Source: an uncultured Fluviicola sp. (lineage in GTDB: Bacteria; Bacteroidota; Bacteroidia; Flavobacteriales_D; Crocinitomicaceae). Taken from it: 64,000 bases of DNA. This document shows positions 25,667-33,282 of the stretch, in pieces (the first letter of the stretch is position 1; the number at the start of each line of letters is the position of its first letter). The position numbers and the translations under genes are program-made. The notes under the pieces were generated by a model. That model had not been told where the DNA came from. It was given only the letters and a program-made list of their open reading frames with translations, and ran no database searches. Where the stretch lies: positions 62,001 to 126,000 of the forward strand of contig NZ_CABHOL010000017.1 in the NCBI RefSeq assembly GCF_902168135.1. Reading direction: 5' to 3'.

Positions 25667-26725
25667 TTAGTATTCGTATTCAATTTCACATCCAAGAATT
25701 TCCAATTGCTTTTCAAGAAGCCTGCTCAGGATACTTGCGAGCGGAAGTGGTGTCTTCCAGGTTCCGGAACTTTGGTCGTAGGTGACATCCTTGAAGAATT
25801 TATCCAGGATTTCACGGAACTTTTCGGAATCTGTAATGTTACTCACAGCAAGGGAATACTTTCCGAATGGAATTTGTTCATCGGAACAGCGCAGTCCAAC
25901 TTGTTTGTACAAGGCAAGTTTTTGCTCGAGTTCTCCATGATTTACGGATTCATCCAATAAAAGAGGAAGGTTTGCGTGAATCTCTGCGAGTGCTTCCTGC
26001 GGCATCCCGATTTCGTTGACCAGGAAATCCGTTTGAGCAGCACTCTCCGGGTTAAAGTCTTCCAGGAGGATCCTGAACCTGGAATAACTTTGGTTGTAGA
26101 TCTTCATCTCATGCTGGGAACGGTAGCGGGTTAAAAACTGATTGAGTTGTTCGTAGGTTAAATTGCGTACCCATCTGGTTTCTCCACCCGGGATAGCAAT
26201 TTCCTGACTTCTGATTAGGTTGATCAGTTTTTGGCGATCGGCTTCGGCGTTTGCAGTAAATTCTATGGTGTATAAATCCAGCTTTGGATTGCTGGCGATG
26301 ACTTCTGCATCGATTCTTTTTTGCAGACTTTCTGCGGTTGCCATAGAAACCCCACCTAAAACCACGCTTGGTTCATTCAGCAAAAGTTGAAGGGATTCAC
26401 TTTCATTGCAGCCAAGAAATTCAGACAATTGCTTGTTGACGGTGCTTAGCTTCACCGGATCTTTGATGTATACGGAAACATCAAGTGCTTCTGTAGGAAG
26501 AGGAGCGGTTTCATCTGTGTTCTGAACCAAAACTTCCAGCCCAAGTTCGGTTAAGATGAGAAATGCTTTCTTTGCTAATTCTTCTTCTGCATTGTCCAAA
26601 AAGACGGCGGGCGCATTGTAAAGAATTTTAAACAGAAGGTCCTGATTGATGTCAAAGGCTTCGGAAAGAGCTTTGATGACATGAGGCGTTGCCGTACCAA
26701 CGGAAAGGATAATAATTCGTTTCAC
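25667..26725 (-). CDS. Protein with repeated L7/L12-C-terminal-domain-like units
   Basis: 352 aa, GTG start at 26723-26725. It is built of four or five related alpha/beta units resembling the ribosomal protein L7/L12 C-terminal fold. In unit 1, VIKALSEAFDINQDLLFKIL is followed by APAVFLDNAEEELAKKAFLI and LTELGLEVLV. Unit 2 has QLSEFLGCNESESLQLLLNE and PSVVLGGVSMATAESL. Units near residues 215-285 and 290-352 repeat the plan. This is pattern recall, not a search. No signal peptide. It is the first gene after the operon promoter, with a predicted leader of about 65 nt. Confidence 0.65.
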   Translation of the reverse strand: MKRIIILSVGTATPHVIKALSEAFDINQDLLFKILYNAPAVFLDNAEEELAKKAFLILTELGLEVLVQNTDETAPLPTEALDVSVYIKDPVKLSTVNKQLSEFLGCNESESLQLLLNEPSVVLGGVSMATAESLQKRIDAEVIASNPKLDLYTIEFTANAEADRQKLINLIRSQEIAIPGGETRWVRNLTYEQLNQFLTRYRSQHEMKIYNQSYSRFRILLEDFNPESAAQTDFLVNEIGMPQEALAEIHANLPLLLDESVNHGELEQKLALYKQVGLRCSDEQIPFGKYSLAVSNITDSEKFREILDKFFKDVTYDQSSGTWKTPLPLASILSRLLEKQLEILGCEIEYEY

Positions 26726-26796
26726 GATTCGATTTATAATGGTTAATAATTAAGGTTGTTTTCCGCAGCAATTCTCTTAGAGATTTTGCTACCTTA

Positions 26797-26828
26797 CAAA
26801 GATAAGAAATCTATTTCGTTCTACCAAA
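26797..26828 (-). promoter_or_regulatory. Strong promoter of the accessory-block operon
   Basis: On the minus strand TTTG (26828-26825), a 20-nt spacer and TATCTTTG (26804-26797) give a full match to the Bacteroidota -33/-7 consensus, about 70 bp before the GTG at 26725. Upstream sequence is strongly AT-rich and holds the 15-bp inverted repeat at 26847-26926. Confidence 0.75.
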
Positions 26829-26846
26829 CTTTTTTGCAAATTTTTT

Positions 26847-26926
26847 GATTAAAAAATAATCTTTTTTCAAAATTATCAAATAAAACAAGGGTTTTTCGTT
26901 GAAATATTTTTGATTATTTTTTAATC
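26847..26926. repeat. 15-bp perfect inverted repeat upstream of the accessory-block promoter
   Basis: GATTAAAAAATAATC (26847-26861) and its exact complement GATTATTTTTTAATC (26912-26926) flank a 50-bp AT-rich spacer. Imperfect matching continues outwards (TTTTGCAAA versus TAGCAAAA). The left arm starts 18 bp upstream of the -33 element. Candidate operator or cruciform; the whole 291-bp gap 26726-27016 holds no gene. Confidence 0.5.
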
Positions 26927-26960
26927 ATTTTAGCAAAATGGATCAATTTTGATTGCATAA

Positions 26961-26996
26961 AAATGTAGGGGTGTAAAATTTTACGCCCCTACATTT
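26961..26996. terminator. Terminator for the LytTR regulator operon
   Basis: 36-nt near-perfect palindrome: AAATGTAGGGG pairs with CCCCTACATTT, with an inner GTAAAA/TTTTAC pair. It lies 20 bp past the stop of the LytTR regulator gene (27017), and T-rich runs flank it on both strands. Confidence 0.8.
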
Positions 26997-27016
26997 TAGA
27001 TCTGTGTTTTTGTTAT

Positions 27017-27742
27017 TTACAATCCTAATCGTGCCTTCAAATCACTGTAGGAAGAACGGGAAATCGGAATGCTTGTACCGCTCTTTAAAATGGCAACGTA
27101 GCTGTTTTTTTCGTATGATTCGATCTTGGTCAACTGGTTTACATTTAATATATAGGAACGATGGATCCGGATGAACTGATCTTTCGGAAGTACTTGTTCG
27201 AAATGGTTCATGGTCTGTTTCTTCAGAATGTATTTCTTTCCCTGGTAGATTTTTACATAATCATCATAAGCTTCAATGTAATCCACTTCATCGATCGGGA
27301 TGATCTTGATTTCGGTTCCGTCTTTTACAACTATCCGGTTCTGTTCGTGGATAATCTGAAGCGGGATATCCCTTTTGGTTTCATACTGTAATTCGGAATT
27401 CCGTTTTTTGCTTACTGCAGTATCAAAACGTTCTTCAGAAAATGGCTTCAATAAGTAATCCAGTGCATTTACTTCGAATGCTTTCAAAGCGAACTCATCG
27501 AATGCCGTGGTAAAGATTACAGACGGATTTTCTGATAACAGCTCCAATAATTCAAAACCATTGATTTTCGGCATTTGAATGTCCAGGAATAATAGGTCCG
27601 GTTTAACTTCGGGAATCAGCTTCAATGCTTCAAATCCATCATTTGCTTCTCCGACCAGGACAATATCCGTGTATTTCTGTAAGTGTTTTTTGACAACTTC
27701 TCTTGCCAGAGGTTCATCGTCTACAATAAATGCCTTAATCAT
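27017..27742 (-). CDS. LytTR-family response regulator
   Basis: 241 aa. An N-terminal receiver domain has the acidic pocket (VDDEPLA near residue 7), the phospho-acceptor Asp in LLFLDIQMPKINGF, and the conserved Lys in LLKPFSEERF. The C-terminal LytTR DNA-binding domain (about 140-241) shows VDYIEAYDDYVKIYQ and FIRIHRSYILNVN. It overlaps the sensor kinase gene by 4 bp, forming a LytS/LytR-type pair, and is the last gene of an operon that begins with a LiaF-like protein. Targets cannot be read from the window. Confidence 0.92.
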   Translation of the reverse strand: MIKAFIVDDEPLAREVVKKHLQKYTDIVLVGEANDGFEALKLIPEVKPDLLFLDIQMPKINGFELLELLSENPSVIFTTAFDEFALKAFEVNALDYLLKPFSEERFDTAVSKKRNSELQYETKRDIPLQIIHEQNRIVVKDGTEIKIIPIDEVDYIEAYDDYVKIYQGKKYILKKQTMNHFEQVLPKDQFIRIHRSYILNVNQLTKIESYEKNSYVAILKSGTSIPISRSSYSDLKARLGL

Positions 27743-28764
27743 TTCGGGATCAAAATTTTAGTAATGAATAGTTTGTCTTGCTTCTCGGTTGTCAGGAGGT
27801 CGTATTGATTGAATAACAGCATTAACCGGCGTTTGATACTTGTGAGACCGAAACCTTTTCCGGTTTTGTATTGGGTGAAATCAACATCGAACGGATTCCG
27901 GACTTCGATCATCAAACCGTTTTCCTGTTGCTTTACTCCTACATAAATGGTTACTTCATCCATCGAGCCATATAGTCCGAATTTGATTGCATTTTCGATA
28001 ACAGGCTGGAGCAACAGGGGAGGTACCGGTGTTTTCATACAGCCTTCATCGATGTCGAACTCGGTTTTCAAGCGATGTCCGAACCGGATCTTTTCGATTT
28101 CCAGGTAGCGTTTCACTTGTTCAATTTCTTCTGCAATGGGAATTAAGGTTTGAATGTCTTTTCGCAGCGTTCCGCGTAAAAAGTCGCTCAATAATAAGAT
28201 CATCCGGTTTGCTTCTTTCGGGTTGATTTCCGTCAATGCTCCGATTGAATTCAAACTGTTGAAAAGGAAATGCGGCTGTAACTGCTGATGGATGTTATCC
28301 AATTCGGCCTTTGTCAATGCGCGTTCTTGTTCAATGAGCTGCTGATGCACTTGTGATTGGATTTGCTGGTTTTTATTGATCCACCAGTATAAGCTCACCG
28401 AGATTAAAATAAAGAAGACAATAAATGCCCGTGCTCCTTCAAAAGGAAGGATGTATTCCCGCCAGCGTTCTTCACCCAAGACCAGTCTGAATGCGCTGTT
28501 TATTATAAGTTGGTAAAATGCCGTTAGAACCACAACCAACCCGAAATTGGAAAAATTTACTGGTCTTTTCGCGTGATAATATGTCTGGATGAAATAAATG
28601 ATCTGAGAAATTACGGAAATAAGTAAGCCGGAGAAAAGCGTGTCTTTCCAAACAATGTCAAAGGGATAGTGATTGACTAAGAGCACAACAAAAAAGACAA
28701 GACTGGCAATCACCGTCCAAACGATGAAAAGCAATTGCACTTTTGTACTAGTCTTTAAGAACAT
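27739..28764 (-). CDS. LytS-type sensor histidine kinase
   Basis: 341 aa. Four N-terminal hydrophobic segments (about 8-30, 40-60, 73-92, 108-128) are followed by a coiled linker and the His_kinase (PF06580-type) domain with the phospho-acceptor in QLQPHFLFNSLNSIGAL. A HATPase_c domain ends the protein (PVIENAIKFGLYG as the N box, GKGFGLTSIKRRL as the G box). No extracellular sensory domain is present, so it probably senses through its membrane segments or the co-encoded LiaF-like protein 7 bp upstream (inference). Confidence 0.92.
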   Translation of the reverse strand: MFLKTSTKVQLLFIVWTVIASLVFFVVLLVNHYPFDIVWKDTLFSGLLISVISQIIYFIQTYYHAKRPVNFSNFGLVVVLTAFYQLIINSAFRLVLGEERWREYILPFEGARAFIVFFILISVSLYWWINKNQQIQSQVHQQLIEQERALTKAELDNIHQQLQPHFLFNSLNSIGALTEINPKEANRMILLLSDFLRGTLRKDIQTLIPIAEEIEQVKRYLEIEKIRFGHRLKTEFDIDEGCMKTPVPPLLLQPVIENAIKFGLYGSMDEVTIYVGVKQQENGLMIEVRNPFDVDFTQYKTGKGFGLTSIKRRLMLLFNQYDLLTTEKQDKLFITKILIPK

Positions 28765-28771
28765 TCTTTAC

Positions 28772-29584
28772 TTATTTATTAAAACTGTTCACTTCAATTC
28801 CTCCGAACATGCAGGTTCCTCTCAAAATAATGACCTTGCTTTCTTCGCCGGTTTCTCTTTGGTATTGCGGACGCTTATCTTCAAATGCACCGAAAATGCT
28901 GGCAACTTCGGAAATGACTTCCCAATTGTTCGGAATGGTAAGGGTTGTTCCTCCGAAAATGTTGGTTACATCAATAACAATCCGTCCCTGGAAATCTGCC
29001 TGCATCAGGTTAATGTCCGTTCCTCCGAAGAACGAAACGATGTCTGCACCTTTAAATGTTTTACTGACGATTGTTTTGGTAATCCCACCAAAGAAGCTGA
29101 CACTGTCAATGAAATCGTCTTCGTTGTATTTGTAATAGCTGAAACCCCGTTGTTGAGCTTCGTGGATCTGTTTCCAATTTTCACGGGTAAAGCGCTGCTT
29201 TCTGCGGTGGCGTCTTCCGAACTTTTTGTTGGATAAGAAAACAATTGCCAGACCTACAATAATGATTGCAACGGGCAGAATGATCTTTACGTTAATCAAT
29301 TTCGGATACCATTCTGCAAGGAGAAAGATCTTACCGATAATAATCATCAGGTAACCGTGGAATTTGCTGAATTTGTGTTTGATCAATACTACGGTCCCAA
29401 TGGCAATAAGAATCATCTGCCAGCTGAGTAAATATTCGGGAATGTGGTAGCCCAGCTGTTTCAAGAGGTAAACTACCCCAAAGAAAACGATGGCTAATCC
29501 ACCTGCTATTTTTCCGCGACGATGTCCTTTTTGTGCTTTTAAGATTTCGTGTTCAATTTCCGTGCGGATATTATCTGTTTCCAT
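28772..29584 (-). CDS. LiaF-like protein (cell-wall-active antibiotics response type)
   Basis: 270 aa. The N-terminal half holds about four hydrophobic helices (residues 24-118; GGLAIVFFGVVYLLKQLGYH, then MILIAIGTVVLI), as in LiaF/DUF5668 proteins. The C-terminal half is a beta-helix-like domain with repeated Phe-Gly-Gly turns: VSFFGGITKTIV, VSFFGGTDINLM, NIFGGTTLTI and TCMFGGIEVNSF. In Firmicutes LiaF restrains a kinase until envelope stress. Here the gene directly precedes a LytS/LytTR pair, suggesting an analogous envelope-stress circuit. Promoter box at 29605-29612. Confidence 0.85.
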   Translation of the reverse strand: METDNIRTEIEHEILKAQKGHRRGKIAGGLAIVFFGVVYLLKQLGYHIPEYLLSWQMILIAIGTVVLIKHKFSKFHGYLMIIIGKIFLLAEWYPKLINVKIILPVAIIIVGLAIVFLSNKKFGRRHRRKQRFTRENWKQIHEAQQRGFSYYKYNEDDFIDSVSFFGGITKTIVSKTFKGADIVSFFGGTDINLMQADFQGRIVIDVTNIFGGTTLTIPNNWEVISEVASIFGAFEDKRPQYQRETGEESKVIILRGTCMFGGIEVNSFNK

Positions 29585-29604
29585 AATCTGAAAGATTTAT
29601 AAAG

Positions 29605-29612
29605 CAAAGGTA
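29605..29612 (-). promoter_or_regulatory. -7 promoter box of the LiaF-like / LytS / LytTR operon
   Basis: On the minus strand TACCTTTG matches TAnnTTTG and ends 20 bp before the ATG at 29584. A TTTTG lies 25 bp further upstream, somewhat longer than the usual spacer. Confidence 0.5.
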
Positions 29613-29667
29613 TAAGACTAATCAGGAGTTGAATAGTCAAAATCGGTCAATGGTGGGCGAAAATCGG

Positions 29668-30282
29668 TTAACGCATGTATTTCCAGTCTTTTGACTTTCC
29701 TTCCTGCAGATTTTCGATGGTTTGCTGCAATCTGCGCTGTTTGGTCTCTTCCCGTTTGGCTTCGGTAATCCAATTGATATACTCTCTTTGGTATGAAGGC
29801 GGGAACGACTCGAATGCCGCTTTCGCCTTTGGATTTACATCAAGTAAGGCGGTTAACTCTTCCGGGATTTCTCCGACCGGTTTTTTGAATTTCGGATTCA
29901 ATTCCCGCGGAATTGTTCCCTGTTCGATTAAGGCCATTGCTTCTAAGATGTATGCTCCCAGGTGTTCTGTTTCTGGAAGGTCTTCCAGGGACGTTATTTT
30001 ACCTAAACTTCCCATCCCGCCTTCCAGGCTGCGCTTGAATATTCCGTGCGGATCACTCATTTCTGAGTGCAGCCAAAATCCGAAGGAGCAATGATTCTTA
30101 AAGGAAGCGAAACTGCAAAGGATTTTTCCGCGGTACATGAAAAATGGCATGCTCCATTTCATGGCTTCTTCGGTATCCGGACAAAAATCATGAACTATTT
30201 CACGGAGTTCATGCAATATTGGCTTTGCAAAATCGGCTGATTTGGAAATGTATTGAGTTATTTGCTCATTACGTGCTTTCAT
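29668..30282 (-). CDS. YdeI/OmdA-family protein (DUF1801 plus OmdA domains)
   Basis: 204 aa. The N-terminal 120 residues are a DUF1801/YdhG-like domain (LREIVHDFCPDTEEAMKWSM, then FFMYRGKILCSFASFKNH). The C-terminal part has the bacteriocin-protection/OmdA pattern (LTALLDVNPKAKAAFESFPP, then SYQREYINWITEAKREETKQ). Function of the family is poorly defined; some members affect resistance to cationic peptides. It overlaps by 14 bp the end of a membrane-protein gene upstream, so the pair is probably co-transcribed. Confidence 0.88.
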   Translation of the reverse strand: MKARNEQITQYISKSADFAKPILHELREIVHDFCPDTEEAMKWSMPFFMYRGKILCSFASFKNHCSFGFWLHSEMSDPHGIFKRSLEGGMGSLGKITSLEDLPETEHLGAYILEAMALIEQGTIPRELNPKFKKPVGEIPEELTALLDVNPKAKAAFESFPPSYQREYINWITEAKREETKQRRLQQTIENLQEGKSKDWKYMR

Positions 30283-30691
30283 CGATTTTCTTTTTACGGA
30301 TTAAAAAATAGGCGATGTAACCCATTGGAATAAACACAAATATGCTGGTAATCCACATCCATTTCGGGTGAGGCATGATGAATAAATTGATAAGCGTCAG
30401 GATATTCAATACACCGACAGAAGCCAGCATGGGTTTCGGAGATGTTCTTCCGGAAATAAAGGTGCTGAGAATGGATGCGATGAAAGCCGCAACAATCCAG
30501 TTCATTACGAGCACAACTTTGGCACCCAAAGGAACTTCATTTTCAATGAAATCATTCATCAGAGCACGGTCTGTAGGAAACGGGGTTTCCAGCGGGAAAA
30601 GGTAATAAGACATACTTTCGCCGAGAGCTACAAAAAGTCCTCCGACAACGATTCCCACGATAATTGCAATGGTTCCTTTCTTCATATCCAT
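30269..30691 (-). CDS. Four-helix membrane protein, unknown function
   Basis: 140 aa with four hydrophobic segments (about 7-30, 57-80, 87-107, 112-131) and a Lys-rich C-terminus (LIRKKKIDEST). The loop between helices 1 and 2 contains PTDRALMNDFIENEVPLG. The layout recalls small DoxX/DUF-type membrane proteins, but I do not recognise a family. It overlaps the YdeI-like gene by 14 bp. The ATG at 30689-30691 and a second Met two codons later are both possible starts. Confidence 0.65.
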   Translation of the reverse strand: MDMKKGTIAIIVGIVVGGLFVALGESMSYYLFPLETPFPTDRALMNDFIENEVPLGAKVVLVMNWIVAAFIASILSTFISGRTSPKPMLASVGVLNILTLINLFIMPHPKWMWITSIFVFIPMGYIAYFLIRKKKIDEST

Positions 30692-30848
30692 ATTGTTTCA
30701 AGTAAATATAGGTGAAAAAGCGGTTCCTTTAATTACAAAACCTAATTATTGAACCAATTGATGTAATGAGTGTATGGGAATTAAAAATCACGATGAATTT
30801 TCTATTTTGTATCCAAATAGACTTTTAGCGTTAAACAAAAAAACAAGA

Positions 30849-31496
30849 ATGACCAAACTGTATTATTTAACAGCCTTTATTTTTATCATTTGTGCCTGCA
30901 CATTTAATCAGGCACAGATACCTGGATTGAATAGGGAAGAAGTTCCGGATATATCAGCAGAATCAGATTATGACTCGGCGCGTTTTCTGAAAGTGTTGCC
31001 TCAGCAAATTGAAGCCGTTAAAACGTATATCCGAAACAAAGGTGGGGTTTACTCCACTCAGAAAGCAATTTTGATTGATATGAAGATTCCTTCAAAGTAT
31101 TTTCGCTTGTTCGTGGTCGACCTAAAAACAAATAAAGTTATTTCGAAAGGATTGTGTGCGCATGGTTCTGGATCGGAAATTGCCGGAACCGATTCCCTTC
31201 AGTTTAGTAATATCCCGAATTCCTACATGACTTCTCTGGGTTTGTATAAGATTGGCAGTTCTTACCAGGGAAGTTTCGGAAAATCTTACAAACTGACAGG
31301 ATTGGAAAAATCAAACGATAAAGCCGCTGCGCGTGCGATTGTACTTCACAGGTACAGTTGTGTCCCGGATGAAGAGCAGTATTATCCGATCTGCAACAGT
31401 TTGGGGTGTGCTATGTTGTCGGAGAATTATTTTGAGGAGTTGATACCGATTATAGACAAAGAACCCAAGCCGATGATTATGAAGATTTACTATTGA
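30849..31496 (+). CDS. Murein L,D-transpeptidase catalytic-domain protein (YkuD_2 type)
   Basis: 215 aa from the ATG at 30849, which starts a good signal peptide (TKLYYLTAFIFIICACTFN, then QAQ). Upstream in-frame sequence from 30774 has no such features. The body resembles the YkuD-like L,D-transpeptidases of Bacteroidota: FVVDLKTNKVISKGLCAHGS, then SLGLYKIG, AIVLHRY as the catalytic His segment, and the active-site Cys in NSLGCAMLSENY. The protein would cross-link or modify peptidoglycan in the periplasm. It stands alone and converges with the ABC transporter genes across a repeat element. Confidence 0.85.
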   Translation: MTKLYYLTAFIFIICACTFNQAQIPGLNREEVPDISAESDYDSARFLKVLPQQIEAVKTYIRNKGGVYSTQKAILIDMKIPSKYFRLFVVDLKTNKVISKGLCAHGSGSEIAGTDSLQFSNIPNSYMTSLGLYKIGSSYQGSFGKSYKLTGLEKSNDKAAARAIVLHRYSCVPDEEQYYPICNSLGCAMLSENYFEELIPIIDKEPKPMIMKIYY

Positions 31497-31568
31497 AATT
31501 ATCAATGAATCCGAATTATCAATTATCAAGTGAATGCTCTTGATAATTGAACCATTTATAATTGATAA
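31497..31568. repeat. Nested AT-rich palindromic repeat (copy 1)
   Basis: Inner perfect 11-bp stem CAATTATCAAG / CTTGATAATTG (31520-31530 / 31539-31549) with an 8-nt loop lies inside an outer pair ATTATCAAT / ATTGATAAT. Its right half is nearly identical to that of the element at 59258-59317. It fills the whole gap between two convergent genes and may act as a terminator. Confidence 0.65.
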
Positions 31569-32330
31569 TTACTCCGATTTCATCTTCTCCTTGATCTCCT
31601 TCATAAAGTCTGAAGCAAACACGAAGTCATTGATTTCCTGGTTGTCCGTAGTAATAATCGATTTGCGGTCTCCCTGCCACCAATTCTGACCTTTATTTAT
31701 AAAGATAACGCTATCACCGATCTCAATAACGGAGTTCATATCGTGTGTAATAACGATGGTCGTGATTTCGTATTCGTAAGTAATCTCACGGATGAGGTTG
31801 TCAATAAGGATCGAAGTCTGAGGGTCCAAACCGGAATTCGGCTCATCACAGAATAGGTATTTCGGGTTCATGGAAATTGCGCGGGCAATGGCAATACGTT
31901 TCTGCATACCTCCGGAGCATTCTGCCGGGTACAATTTATTTCTTCCGGCCAGGTTTACTCGTTCCAAACAGAAGTTCACACGATCCTGCATTTCTTTCCT
32001 GCTCATTTTGGTAAACATGGTCAACGGGAACATGATGTTCTCCTCCACAGTCATAGAGTCAAAAAGAGCAGAGCCCTGGAAGAGCATCCCGATTTCCTGG
32101 CGGATTTCTTTTCGCAGCAGACGGTCCATTTTCGTAAAATCCCTTCCGTCATATAAGATCTGACCGGAATCTACCTCATGAAGGCCAACAATACATTTTG
32201 CAAGTACTGATTTCCCGGAGCCCGATTGCCCGATGATCAGGTTTACTTTCCCTTTTTCGAAGGTAGCGCTGACGTCTTTCAGGATGTGGGCATCACCAAA
32301 AGTTTTATTGATGTTGACAACTTCGATCAT
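31569..32330 (-). CDS. ABC transporter ATP-binding protein, MlaF type
   Basis: 253 aa. Complete ATPase signatures: Walker A IIGQSGSGKSVLAKC, Q-loop GMLFQGSALFDSM, signature ECSGGMQKRIAIARA, Walker B YLFCDEPNSGLDP and the switch His in VITHDMNSV. The FQGSALFDS wording and the adjoining MlaE-type permease point to a lipid-trafficking (Mla/Mce) importer or exporter of the outer-membrane asymmetry type. The permease stop and this start share one base. No MCE-domain (MlaD) gene is next to them in the window. Confidence 0.9.
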   Translation of the reverse strand: MIEVVNINKTFGDAHILKDVSATFEKGKVNLIIGQSGSGKSVLAKCIVGLHEVDSGQILYDGRDFTKMDRLLRKEIRQEIGMLFQGSALFDSMTVEENIMFPLTMFTKMSRKEMQDRVNFCLERVNLAGRNKLYPAECSGGMQKRIAIARAISMNPKYLFCDEPNSGLDPQTSILIDNLIREITYEYEITTIVITHDMNSVIEIGDSVIFINKGQNWWQGDRKSIITTDNQEINDFVFASDFMKEIKEKMKSE

Positions 32331-33070
32331 TACAATAAGAACATTTGAGTTAGGAAGAAATTCGCGATCAAAATGGCAACACTGGAACTTACTACGGCTT
32401 CCGTGGAAGATTTACCAACATCGAGTGATCCTCCTTTGGTATAATATCCTTTGAAAGATGCGATCGAAGTAATCAGGAATGCGAATACAACTGTTTTGGT
32501 CAAAGCGTAAACAATATCACTATCGCGGTAAAAGAACCGGATACCGTAGATATATGTTTCGGTCGATGAAAGACCTGAAAGTTTTAAAGACAACCATCCG
32601 CCGATAAGGCTCAATCCGATAGAGAAAATGATCAATACCGGGAAGAAGACCATCGCGGAAGTTACTTTCGGAAGTACCAGGTAGCTCAGGGAATTCACTC
32701 CCATTATTTCCAACGCGTCGATTTGTTCTGTAACACGCATTGTACCTACCTCGGAGGCAATGTTAGATCCTACTTTACCAGCCAAAATCAATGAGATGAT
32801 TGTTGGAGAGAACTCCAAAATGGTAGATGAACGCGTGATGTATCCCACGGTGTAAGTCGGAAGGAGCGGGTTGTCCATGTTGGAAGCAGTCTGCAATGCA
32901 ATTACAGCCCCCATAAAGGCAGACATCAATGCAACAATTGGAATCGATTTGATCCCGATCAGTTCCATTTCTTCAAAAAAGCGTCTGTAGAATATTTTCC
33001 ATTTTTCTGGCTTCGAAAACACGATCCACATCATCATGAAATACTTGCCGATATTTTGTATTATTCCCAT
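32330..33070 (-). CDS. MlaE-type ABC transporter permease
   Basis: 246 aa, five to six hydrophobic segments. It matches the MlaE/DUF140 family: GIKSIPIVALMSAFMGAVIA, then EFSPTIISLILAGKVGSNIA, EVGTMRVTEQIDALEIMGV (the hallmark GTMRVTEQIDAL) and NSLSYLVLPKV. With the ATPase immediately downstream it forms the inner-membrane core of a phospholipid transport system. The gene starts at the edge of a 161-bp divergent gap occupied by the palindromic repeat at 33108-33202. Confidence 0.92.
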   Translation of the reverse strand: MGIIQNIGKYFMMMWIVFSKPEKWKIFYRRFFEEMELIGIKSIPIVALMSAFMGAVIALQTASNMDNPLLPTYTVGYITRSSTILEFSPTIISLILAGKVGSNIASEVGTMRVTEQIDALEIMGVNSLSYLVLPKVTSAMVFFPVLIIFSIGLSLIGGWLSLKLSGLSSTETYIYGIRFFYRDSDIVYALTKTVVFAFLITSIASFKGYYTKGGSLDVGKSSTEAVVSSSVAILIANFFLTQMFLL

Positions 33071-33107
33071 TTCGGATATAAAGTTAAAAGAAATCTGCTA
33101 TCCACGG

Positions 33108-33202
33108 AATTGAAAATTGAAAATGTAAAAATTGAAAAGACTATATGAGATGTAAGGAAGCGTGTTTAAATCTTTTCAATTGTCAATTATCCATTTTCAA
33201 TT
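33108..33202. repeat. Nested AT-rich palindromic repeat (copy 3, variant sequence)
   Basis: Outer arms AATTGAAAAT / ATTTTCAATT (33108-33117 / 33193-33202) and inner arms AATTGAAAAGA / TCTTTTCAATT (33130-33140 / 33171-33181) surround a 30-nt loop. The nested plan is the same as at 31497 and 59258, with a different core sequence. Confidence 0.55.
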
Positions 33203-33269
33203 AGGATTATTCACCAGGCCTGATTCATAACTTGTTCCGGATCTACGAATTCGGTATTGAAAACACAAT

Positions 33270-33277
33270 TATCTTTG
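33270..33277 (+). promoter_or_regulatory. Probable -7 box of the SprT-like gene
   Basis: TATCTTTG matches TAnnTTTG and is followed after 5 nt by the GTG at 33283. If used, the transcript would have almost no leader. No TTG at standard -33 spacing. Confidence 0.4.
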
Positions 33278-33282
33278 CATTC

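Noticed and set aside
15268-26725. Prophage or contractile injection system
   Set aside because: No sheath, baseplate, spike, capsid, terminase or AAA ATPase motif is recognisable; the shared family does not read as a tail tube or sheath protein.
33232-33282. ATG at 33232 as start of the SprT-like protein
   Set aside because: It lies upstream of the TATCTTTG box and adds residues unlike the family; the GTG at 33283 is preferred, though not proven.
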